Assembly (NCBI GenBank): GCA_904373325.1
Contig: CAJFFP010000009.1
Span: 1-61,327 of the forward strand
Direction of reading: 5' to 3'
Source: Candidatus Gallimonas merdigallinarum
GTDB taxonomy: Bacteria > Bacillota > Clostridia > Christensenellales > Borkfalkiaceae
DNA: 61,327 nt
The notes under the pieces are model-generated. The model saw only the letters and a program-made list of their open reading frames with translations, was not told where the DNA came from and ran no database searches. Both the position numbers and the translations under genes were made by a program. The number at the start of each line of letters is the position of its first letter. Position 1 is the first letter of the stretch. Shown here in pieces: positions 49,694 to 56,829 of this stretch.

Positions 49694-50860
49694 ATGAACA
49701 CGATCAGAACGGCGCTGTTTTTAATCGGTACGAGCATCGGAGCTGGGTTTATCACGGGGGCGGAACTTGTCCGGTTTTTCTCGGAAGGATATCTGCCCGC
49801 GCTGCTTTTGTCCTGCCTGTGCTATTTCGGCGCGTGCGCCTTTTTTCTTTCGCTCGGGAAAAAATACGGCGGTTATTCGGGCGCGATGCGCGCGCTCTTC
49901 GGACGGGGCGCGCCCGTTGCGGAAACCGTCTTTCTCGCGATTGCTTTCGTGCCGTGCGCGGGAATGCTCGCGGGGCTGGACGCGCTCCTGCCCGACGTGC
50001 GGCCGCTCGCTTCGCTCGGCGGTCTGATGGTCGTTCTCCTGTTCACCGCGCGCGGAACAAAGGGGATCTGTCTTCTGAATACCTGTCTCGTTCCGCTCCT
50101 GCTCACGTTTGTGTTTTACTACGGGCGCGGCGCGTTCGCGTTCTCGCGGCCGCTCTCGGGCGGAGGCGCGCTCAACGCCCTTTTATATGCGGGAATGAAC
50201 GTCGCGTTTGCCGTTCCCGTATTCTGCGAAATGGGGAAGTCGGTGCGCCGTCCCGCACTCGCTTCGGGGATTGCGGTATTCCTGATCTTTCTGAGCGCGG
50301 TCTGCATTCTGAGTTCCGTATTCCGCGCGGGGGACGGGGCGGTCGGCGCGGAAATGCCTTTTTTGCAGGCGGTGCGCGGAAACAAAATTTTTTTTTCGGC
50401 GGTCGCGTGCGCAGTGCTGACCTCTCTCGCGTCGTCCATATATCCGCTGCTTTCTGCTTGCGGAAAATTACGCGGCGCAAAAAAATACGCCGCGACGGCA
50501 GCGGTGCTGCTCGCGGCGTTTGCGGTATCGCGCGTCGGTCTTACGGACGTCATTCGCGTGCTCTATCCCGCGGTCGGTGCGTTCGGCGCGGCGTTTTCAG
50601 CGTTCTGCATTTTTCACGAGTACTTTTTCAAGAAGTACCACGAGAAAGTACATGCCCGCCGCCAGCACGCAGAGGATAAAGGTCGCGCTCATCACAAGGT
50701 CAAGTTTAAACACCTGCCCGCCGTAGACGATGAGGTATCCCAACCCCGCGCGCGAAACAATGTATTCGCCCATGATCGAGCCGATCCACGCCATTCCGAC
50801 GTTGATTTTCAGCATGGAAATGACGGAGGGATAGGAAGAGGGCAGAACGAGTTTCCATAA
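49694..50860 (+). CDS. YkvI-like membrane protein (APC-type fold), 3' end overlapping an antisense gene
   Basis: The first ~315 residues form about ten membrane helices, starting ALFLIGTSIGAGFITGAELVRFF, as in the YkvI family of LeuT-fold-related proteins of unknown substrate. From about residue 316 the frame runs antisense through the last 264 nt of the convergent ABC permease gene, giving a polar His/Arg-rich tail unlike the family. TATAAA ends 7 nt before the ATG and there is no ribosome-binding site; a -35 is not clear. The native stop has probably been lost, or the two genes have moved together by deletion. Confidence 0.75.
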   Translation: MNTIRTALFLIGTSIGAGFITGAELVRFFSEGYLPALLLSCLCYFGACAFFLSLGKKYGGYSGAMRALFGRGAPVAETVFLAIAFVPCAGMLAGLDALLPDVRPLASLGGLMVVLLFTARGTKGICLLNTCLVPLLLTFVFYYGRGAFAFSRPLSGGGALNALLYAGMNVAFAVPVFCEMGKSVRRPALASGIAVFLIFLSAVCILSSVFRAGDGAVGAEMPFLQAVRGNKIFFSAVACAVLTSLASSIYPLLSACGKLRGAKKYAATAAVLLAAFAVSRVGLTDVIRVLYPAVGAFGAAFSAFCIFHEYFFKKYHEKVHARRQHAEDKGRAHHKVKFKHLPAVDDEVSQPRARNNVFAHDRADPRHSDVDFQHGNDGGIGRGQNEFP

Positions 50861-51406
50861 GATCTGCCATTTGCTTGCGCCCATCGAGCGCATGAGCAGG
50901 ATCTTGTTCGGGTCTGTTCCGATAAACGCGGACAGCACGTGCATGATGGCGACGATGATTCCGACGAGCACCGTCATGAACACGATTGCCTCGCTTCCCG
51001 TGCCGAACCACACGATGATGAGCGGTCCGAGCGCGATCTTCGGCAGAGCGTTGATGACGACGATGTACGGTTCGAGCACTTTGCGCACCGTATCGCTCCA
51101 CCAGAGGAGAAGAGCGATCGCAAATCCGAGCACGACGGCGATCGCAAAGCCCGCGAGCGTCTCCCACAGCGTTACGCCGATATGGTAGAACAGGCTGCCG
51201 TCGGCGTACAGCGATGCGATGGTCGCCGCGATGCGGGAGGGGGAGCTCATGATGAAAGGGTCTACCCAGCCGAGCGCGGTCACGAGTTCCCAAAGCCCCA
51301 GAAGGAGCGCGAGAATGCCGACGCGCAGAACCCAGACAAGAACGATATTTTGTTTGCGCTTTTTGAGGAACAGGGCGTGTTCCCGTGAATAGCCTTCGTG
51401 TTTCAT
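50597..51406 (-). CDS. ABC transporter permease (SsuC/TauC/ThiX-like)
   Basis: This 269-residue permease of the nitrate/sulfonate/taurine/thiamine-precursor importer family has six predicted helices and the coupling-loop region VLSAFIGTDPNKILLMRSMGASKWQILWKLVLPSSYPSVISMLKINVGMAW, quoted here by its core MRSMGASKWQILWKLVLP. The start is ATG 51406, with GGAGGGAAC about 10 nt upstream; it overlaps the ATPase gene (ATGA). Its final 264 nt are overlapped in antisense by the YkvI-like frame. Confidence 0.88.
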   Translation of the reverse strand: MKHEGYSREHALFLKKRKQNIVLVWVLRVGILALLLGLWELVTALGWVDPFIMSSPSRIAATIASLYADGSLFYHIGVTLWETLAGFAIAVVLGFAIALLLWWSDTVRKVLEPYIVVINALPKIALGPLIIVWFGTGSEAIVFMTVLVGIIVAIMHVLSAFIGTDPNKILLMRSMGASKWQILWKLVLPSSYPSVISMLKINVGMAWIGSIMGEYIVSRAGLGYLIVYGGQVFKLDLVMSATFILCVLAAGMYFLVVLLEKVLVKNAER

Positions 51407-52134
51407 ACGTTGAGTTCCCTCCAAAGTTGTTCAAACCACCCCGAGAAATTGCTCTGTTCCCGTCGTTTCAGGGGAGGAATATCTCCGAAGTCAAGCGTGT
51501 GCGCGTGCGAAACGCGCGCGGGGCGCGCCGTCAGCACAAGCACGCGGTCGGCAAGCGAAATGGCTTCGGAAATATCGTGCGTGATGAGGAGCGCCGTCTT
51601 TCCCTCGCCGCGGATAATGTTCGCGACGTCCTCGCAGACGTTCAGGCGCGTCTGATAGTCGAGCGCGGAAAACGGCTCGTCGAGAAGGAGTACGTCCGGA
51701 TCGGTCGCCAGCGTGCGGATAAGCGCCGCGCGCTGACGCATTCCGCCCGAGAGCTGGGAAGGGTAGCTCTTCAAGAAATCTTCCAGACCGTACTTTTTCG
51801 CAAGACCGATCGCGCGTTCCCGATTTTCGGGCGTGTTCTGCTTTCTGATTTCAAGGGGCAGGAAAATATTTTTTTCAATGGTGCGCCACGAAAAGAGTTC
51901 GTCTTTTTGCAGCATATAGCCATAGCTTCCCTGCCGCTCGATCGTCCCCGCCGAGGGCTTCAACAGCCCTGCGGCGAGGGAGAGCAGCGTGGTCTTTCCG
52001 CATCCGGAGGGGCCGATGATCGCAACAAACTCTCCCTCATCCACCGAAAAGGTGAGATTTTTCGCCGCAATGACCTCTCCGCGTGCGGTATGATAGATAT
52101 GCGTTACATTGTCGAATCGCAGAATGTTCTTCAT
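51403..52134 (-). CDS. ABC transporter ATPase (SsuB-like)
   Basis: This 243-residue ATPase has Walker A GPSGCGKTT, Q-loop MLQKDELFSW, signature LSGGMRQR and Walker B VLLLDEPFSALD, typical of the nitrate/sulfonate importer group. The start at 52134 (MKNILRF) has GAGG 8 nt upstream; an ATG two codons earlier is too close to it. It lies between the substrate-binding protein and the permease. Confidence 0.9.
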   Translation of the reverse strand: MKNILRFDNVTHIYHTARGEVIAAKNLTFSVDEGEFVAIIGPSGCGKTTLLSLAAGLLKPSAGTIERQGSYGYMLQKDELFSWRTIEKNIFLPLEIRKQNTPENRERAIGLAKKYGLEDFLKSYPSQLSGGMRQRAALIRTLATDPDVLLLDEPFSALDYQTRLNVCEDVANIIRGEGKTALLITHDISEAISLADRVLVLTARPARVSHAHTLDFGDIPPLKRREQSNFSGWFEQLWRELNV

Positions 52135-52161
52135 AGGCATATCCTCGGCGGATCGTGCGCG

Positions 52162-53163
52162 CTATGCTTTGAGCGCGGCGTAAACTTCCGCGGCGTACGA
52201 GTTGTCGACGAGCGCGCCGAAGTCTGCGCGGCGGTCAAGCTCACCCGCGCCGGAAATAATATCCTGTAAACGCTCGAAGCTCGCTTCCGTCATCGCCATA
52301 TCGGTGACCCACGCGTCGATATTGCGGTAGCTCGTCACGCTCGTTGCAAGCGATTCCACGGAAGTGGAGGGGAAGTGCGAAACAAGGTTTTCGGCGACCT
52401 TCGTCGCGTCCTGCGTCTGCGCGTATTCGATTCCGCGCATGACGGCGCGAAGGAATCCCTTTGCGATCTCATCGTTCCCGTCGAGCCACGAACGCTTTGC
52501 AATGTAGCTCGTGTAGGGGACTTCTCCGCCCGCTTCTCCGACGGAAGCCACAATGTAACCCTTACCCGCCGCCTGATATTCGGAAGCGACAGGCTCGAAC
52601 ATGGTGCAGTAATCGGCGGTTCCCGCTTCAAACGCGCCCGTCATCAGGTTGAACGCCACGTCGAAGTTGAGATTGATGTCCGCGTCGGTGAATCCGTGCT
52701 CGCGAAGGATGTATTCAAACGTCATGGCGGGAACGCCGCCCTTTCTGCCCGCCAGAATCTCTTTTCCTTTGAGGTTTTCCCATTTGAAATCGGGTTCGGG
52801 TACGCGCCCGACGAGGAAGGACCCGTCGCGCTTGGTGAGCTGTCCGAACACGGTGGGAAGATCGTTCGAGCCGCCGAGCTGGACGTAGATCGCCGCCTCC
52901 GGTCCGCAGAACCCGATATCGGCGTCGCCCGAGAGTACGGCTGCCATGACCGCGTCCGCTCCGCCGCCGTTCGTCAGCTCGATGGAGATGCCTTCTTCCT
53001 CAAAATAGCCGAGGGAATCGGCAAGGTACATCGGTGCGTAAAAGACGGAATGGGTCACTTCGTTGACCTTTAACGTGACCGTTCCGTCCGAATCTCCGCC
53101 GCAGGCGGTGAGGGGAAGGAGGGCGAATACCGCCGCTCCCAGAGTTGCCAGAATTTTTTTCAT
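52162..53163 (-). CDS. ABC transporter substrate-binding lipoprotein (NMT1/ThiY-like)
   Basis: This 333-residue lipoprotein has a lipobox LTAC at residues 17-20. The mature protein is a type II binding fold of the NMT1/SsuA group: HSVFYAPMYLADSLGYFEEEGISIELT, NGGGADAVMAAVLSGDADIGFCGPEAA, and a hinge region GRKGGVPAMTFEYILREHG. Ligands in this group include thiamine precursors, alkanesulfonates and riboflavin. No TPP or other riboswitch or linked biosynthetic gene identifies the ligand. TTGGAG precedes the ATG. It heads the three-gene importer operon. Confidence 0.9.
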   Translation of the reverse strand: MKKILATLGAAVFALLPLTACGGDSDGTVTLKVNEVTHSVFYAPMYLADSLGYFEEEGISIELTNGGGADAVMAAVLSGDADIGFCGPEAAIYVQLGGSNDLPTVFGQLTKRDGSFLVGRVPEPDFKWENLKGKEILAGRKGGVPAMTFEYILREHGFTDADINLNFDVAFNLMTGAFEAGTADYCTMFEPVASEYQAAGKGYIVASVGEAGGEVPYTSYIAKRSWLDGNDEIAKGFLRAVMRGIEYAQTQDATKVAENLVSHFPSTSVESLATSVTSYRNIDAWVTDMAMTEASFERLQDIISGAGELDRRADFGALVDNSYAAEVYAALKA

Positions 53164-53217
53164 TGCGTAACTCCAAAAATATAAGGAATAATATATCGTA
53201 TGCCCGCCGAGGAATAA

Positions 53218-53246
53218 TTGACAACGCGGGAAAAATCGTTTATAAT
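53218..53246 (+). promoter_or_regulatory. valS promoter
   Basis: TTGACA (53218-53223), 17-bp spacer, TATAAT (53241-53246), consensus in both boxes. Confidence 0.88.
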
Positions 53247-53252
53247 GCTTCC

Positions 53253-53330
53253 GTATAAAATGGGCAGAAAATCAGTTGCCCGATCGCCGCGTAACAGCTA
53301 CGCGGGATATTTTTATGAGAAGAGAAAGCA
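53253..53330 (+). promoter_or_regulatory. Short valS leader with two hairpins
   Basis: The ~78-nt leader can form GGGCA/TGCCC (53263-53267 and 53277-53281) and CCGCGTA-ACAGC-TACGCGG (53288-53306). The second is followed by GATATTTTTATG and looks terminator-like. It is too short for a T-box and lacks the T-box bulge sequence. Confidence 0.4.
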
Positions 53331-55964
53331 ATGAAAGAGATGCAAACGACGTACGATCCGAGAGAGTTTGAAGAAAAGATTTACCGCACATGGATGGAGA
53401 AGGGCTGCTTCCGCGCCGAGATCGACCCCGCGAAGGTGCCGTTCACCGTCATGATGCCGCCCCCCAACGTTACGGGCCAGCTGCACATGGGTCACGCCAT
53501 GGACGAGACGATGCAGGATATCCTCGTGCGTTTCAAACGTATGCAGGGCTACTGCGCGCTCTGGCTGCCGGGAACGGACCACGCTTCCATCGCCACGGAA
53601 GTCAAAATCGTGGAACAGATGAAAAAAGAGGGGCTTTCCAAACAGGAACTCGGCAGGGAAGAATTTCTTCGCCGCGCATGGGCGTGGAAGGAAAAGTACG
53701 GCGGGCGCATCATCGAACAGCTTAAAAAGCTCGGCTCTTCCTGCGATTGGTCGCGTTTGGCGTTCACGATGGACGAAAAATGTTCCAAAGCGGTGCGCGA
53801 AGCGTTCTTCCGTCTCTATCAGAAGGGGCTCATCTACCGCGGAAGCCGCATTATCAATTGGTGTCCGAGCTGCAAGACCGCACTCTCCGACGCCGAGGTG
53901 GAATACGCGGAGGAGAACGGGCATTTCTGGTACTTCAATTATCCCGTGGAAGGGGGCGGCGCGATTACGATCGCGACGACGCGTCCCGAAACGCTGCTCG
54001 GCGATACGGCGGTTGCCGTCAATCCCAAGGACGAGCGCTATGCGGCGTTCGTCGGCAAGACGCTGCTTCTCCCGCTGACCGACAGAAAAATCCCCGTCGT
54101 GGCGGACGAATATGTCGATCCCGAATTCGGTACGGGCGCGGTGAAAATCACCCCCGCGCACGATCCCAACGACTTTGAGGTGGGGCTGCGGCACGACCTT
54201 CCCGTGATCCGCGTCATGAACGACGACGGCACGATGAACGAGCTTGCGGGACCGAGTTTTGCAGGGCTGGACCGTTACGAGGCGAGAAAGCGCGTCGTGG
54301 CGGAAATGGAAAAGCTCGGGCTTCTCGTCAGGATCGAGCCGCACGCGCACAACGTGGGGCATTGCTACCGCTGCCATTCCACGGTCGAGCCGATCGTCTC
54401 CAAACAGTGGTTTGTCAGGATGAAGCCGCTTGCAAAACCCGCCATCGACGCGGTCGTCAAGAACAAGACGAAGTTCACGCCCGACCGCTTTGCGAAAATC
54501 TATTATAATTGGTTGGAAAATATCCGCGATTGGTGCATTTCGCGCCAGCTCTGGTGGGGGCATCGGATCCCCGTCTGGTACTGCGGAGACTGCGGCGAGG
54601 TCGTCTGCACGCGCGAGGGGACGCCCGAAGACTGCCCGAAGTGCGGCGGCACGCACCTGACGCAGGACGAGGACGTGCTCGATACGTGGTTCTCTTCCGC
54701 GCTCTGGCCCTTCTCGACGTTGGGCTGGCCGGACGAAACGCCCGATTTCAGCTATTTCTATCCCACGGACGTGCTCGTGACGGGGTACGACATTATTCCG
54801 TTCTGGGTCATGCGCATGATGTTCTCGGGCATCGAGCATACCGACAAAGTGCCTTTCCGCGACGTGCTCATTCACGGCTTGGTGCGCGACGAGCAGGGCA
54901 GAAAGATGAGCAAATCGCTCGGCAACGGTATCGATCCCTTGGAGATCATCGAGAAATACGGCGCGGACTCCCTTCGCTTATCGCTCGTGACGGGCGTTGC
55001 GCCGGGGAACGATACGCGCTTTACCGATACGAAGGTAGAGGCTTCGCGCAACTTCATCAATAAGATTTGGAACGCCGCGCGTTTCGTGCTCATGAACGTG
55101 AAGGACAATCAGATCCCTTCGCTTTCCGAAATCAAGTTGCAGCCCGCCGACCGCTGGATCATCTCCCGTTTGCAGGCGTGCATCCGCGAAGTGGACAGCG
55201 CTTTGCGGAAGTTCGATCTCGGTATCGCGGCGGACAAGCTCACCGATTTTATGTGGAACGATTTCTGCGATTGGTACATCGAGCTTTCCAAACCCGCTCT
55301 GTACGGCGAGGACGCGGAAAAGAAGCGCGGCGCGCTCGGCGTGCTGCTGTTCGTTCTTGAAAACGCGCTCCGCCTACTGCATCCGTTCATCCCGTTCGTC
55401 ACGGAGGAGATTTATTCCTACCTGCCGGGCGACCACGGTCTCATCATCACGGCGGATTATCCCCGCTACAACTCCCGCCTTGCGTATAAGAAGGAGTCGA
55501 AGGCGTTTGAGAGCGTTATCGACCTGATCAAGACGGTGCGCGCTATGAAGGTGGAGGTCAACTGCCCGCCGTCGCGCAAAGTACACGTGTTCCTCGCGAC
55601 CGAGGCGCGCAGGCTCGTCAGCCTGAACAAGAACTCCATTCTCCGCCTTGCGGGTGCAAGCGAGATCAGCTTCGTTGCAAGCGGCGCGGAGGCGGGGGAG
55701 AAGATCGTCTCGCGCGTCTGCGAAGCGGGGCAGATCTTTATCCCGCTCGGCGAACTCGTCGATCTGGGAAAGGAAAAGGCGCGCCTTGAAAAGGAACTTG
55801 ACCGCATCGTCGGCGAGATCGCGCGCGCAAGCGGCAAACTTGCCAACCATAACTTTATCTCCAAAGCGCCGAAGAAGCTCGTTGAAGACGAGCGCGCCAA
55901 ACTCGAAAAATTCCTCGACATGAAAAACAAAGTCGAGGAGAGCCTGAAAGCGCTGCAAGACTGA
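53331..55964 (+). CDS. valS: Valyl-tRNA synthetase
   Basis: ValS charges tRNA-Val and edits misactivated threonine. The 877-residue class I enzyme has PPPNVTGQLHMGHAM (HIGH, about 43-57), the CP1 editing domain (TTRPETLLGDTAVAVNP), KMSKSLGNGIDP (about 524-535), the anticodon-binding domain and a C-terminal coiled coil (GKEKARLEKELDRIVGEI). Zinc-type cysteines lie in CPSCKTA and YCGDCGEVVC..CPKCGG. The ribosome-binding site before the ATG is weak (GAGAAAGCA); an in-frame ATG three codons later is an alternative start. Confidence 0.96.
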   Translation: MKEMQTTYDPREFEEKIYRTWMEKGCFRAEIDPAKVPFTVMMPPPNVTGQLHMGHAMDETMQDILVRFKRMQGYCALWLPGTDHASIATEVKIVEQMKKEGLSKQELGREEFLRRAWAWKEKYGGRIIEQLKKLGSSCDWSRLAFTMDEKCSKAVREAFFRLYQKGLIYRGSRIINWCPSCKTALSDAEVEYAEENGHFWYFNYPVEGGGAITIATTRPETLLGDTAVAVNPKDERYAAFVGKTLLLPLTDRKIPVVADEYVDPEFGTGAVKITPAHDPNDFEVGLRHDLPVIRVMNDDGTMNELAGPSFAGLDRYEARKRVVAEMEKLGLLVRIEPHAHNVGHCYRCHSTVEPIVSKQWFVRMKPLAKPAIDAVVKNKTKFTPDRFAKIYYNWLENIRDWCISRQLWWGHRIPVWYCGDCGEVVCTREGTPEDCPKCGGTHLTQDEDVLDTWFSSALWPFSTLGWPDETPDFSYFYPTDVLVTGYDIIPFWVMRMMFSGIEHTDKVPFRDVLIHGLVRDEQGRKMSKSLGNGIDPLEIIEKYGADSLRLSLVTGVAPGNDTRFTDTKVEASRNFINKIWNAARFVLMNVKDNQIPSLSEIKLQPADRWIISRLQACIREVDSALRKFDLGIAADKLTDFMWNDFCDWYIELSKPALYGEDAEKKRGALGVLLFVLENALRLLHPFIPFVTEEIYSYLPGDHGLIITADYPRYNSRLAYKKESKAFESVIDLIKTVRAMKVEVNCPPSRKVHVFLATEARRLVSLNKNSILRLAGASEISFVASGAEAGEKIVSRVCEAGQIFIPLGELVDLGKEKARLEKELDRIVGEIARASGKLANHNFISKAPKKLVEDERAKLEKFLDMKNKVEESLKALQD

Positions 55965-55967
55965 TTT

Positions 55968-55995
55968 AAGTCCGCGGATTTCCGCGGACTTTTTC
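55968..55995 (+). terminator. valS terminator
   Basis: Perfect stem AAGTCCGCGGA/TCCGCGGACTT (55968-55978 and 55981-55991), followed by TTTTC. Confidence 0.93.
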
Positions 55996-56084
55996 TTATA
56001 TATTATATATAATGTATATATTCCGCCGCTGTCGGCGCGCCCGCGAAAAAATTTCGGCAAGGCGAAAAAATTGCTTTCAAACAG

Positions 56085-56113
56085 TTGACTTCTCCGGATA
56101 AATCTGATAAAAT
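56085..56113 (+). promoter_or_regulatory. rex promoter
   Basis: TTGACT (56085-56090), 17-bp spacer, TAAAAT (56108-56113). The start site near 56120 falls inside the Rex-type operator. Confidence 0.75.
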
Positions 56114-56116
56114 AAT

Positions 56117-56138
56117 AATCGATAAAAATTTATCGATT
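56117..56138. promoter_or_regulatory. Rex-type operator
   Basis: The core TCGATAA-AAAT-TTATCGA (56119-56136) matches the spacing and much of the Firmicute Rex site TTGTTAA-N4-TTAACAA, with symmetric arms extending to 22 bp. Its position over the transcription start suits NADH-relieved autorepression of rex-adhE. Confidence 0.75.
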
Positions 56139-56165
56139 GTGTGCGGCACATCAGGAAGGAGTGGC

Positions 56166-56801
56166 ATGAAGAACGATGAGACCGCGGTATCCAAAGCGAC
56201 CGCATCGCGAATGCCCGCTTACCTGAGGTACCTCAAAGGGGAAGCCGGAAAGGGCGTGGAATACGTCTCTTCGGCGGCGATCGCAAAGGACCTCGGAATG
56301 TCGGCTGTCGGCGTCCGGAAAGATCTTGCGCTCGTCTCTTCCCGTCCCGGGAAACCGCGTTTCGGGTTTGAGATCAGGATCCTCATCGAGGACATCGAAA
56401 AATTTTTAGGGTATCACCGCTGGACGAACGCCGTGATCGTCGGAGCGGGCGGACTCGGCAGGGCGATCCTTGCCTACGAAGGATTTGAAAATTACGGCAT
56501 TCACGTGATCGCCGCGTTCGACGCGTCGCCCGCGAAGGTGGGGGCGTTCGGCGGGAAGCCGGTTTATCCGATGGAACAGCTCGGGGAGATCGCGCGGCGG
56601 AACAGGATCCGCGTTGCCATTCTCACCGTTCCGAGGGGAGCGGCGCAGGAGGCTTGCGACGAGATCGTCGCGGCGGGGATCGGCGCGATCCTGAACTTTG
56701 CGCCCGTGCATCTGCACGTTCCGGAGGGCGTCACGGTAAGATATGAGGATTTAGCGGTTTCGCTCGCCGCGCTTTGCGGCGAGAGCGCCGGTAATCAATA
56801 A
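56166..56801 (+). CDS. rex: Redox-sensing transcriptional repressor Rex
   Basis: Rex represses fermentation genes and lets go when NADH rises relative to NAD+. The 211-residue protein has an N-terminal winged helix (ASRMPAYLRYLKGEAGKGVEYVSSAAIAKDLGMSAVGVRKDLA, cited by its helix AAIAKDLGMSAVGVRKDL) and a Rossmann domain with VGAGGLGRAILAYEGF (about 95-110). It ends with the domain-swapped helix. AGGAAGGAG precedes the ATG at 56166. It is followed after 28 nt by adhE, a classic Rex target, with no terminator between. Confidence 0.95.
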   Translation: MKNDETAVSKATASRMPAYLRYLKGEAGKGVEYVSSAAIAKDLGMSAVGVRKDLALVSSRPGKPRFGFEIRILIEDIEKFLGYHRWTNAVIVGAGGLGRAILAYEGFENYGIHVIAAFDASPAKVGAFGGKPVYPMEQLGEIARRNRIRVAILTVPRGAAQEACDEIVAAGIGAILNFAPVHLHVPEGVTVRYEDLAVSLAALCGESAGNQ

Positions 56802-56829
56802 AGCAGGGAGACTAAAACGGAGGTAGAAC

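Noticed and set aside
53164..53330. T-box leader for valS
   Set aside because: The distance from promoter to start is about 78 nt, too short, and the T-box core sequence is absent.
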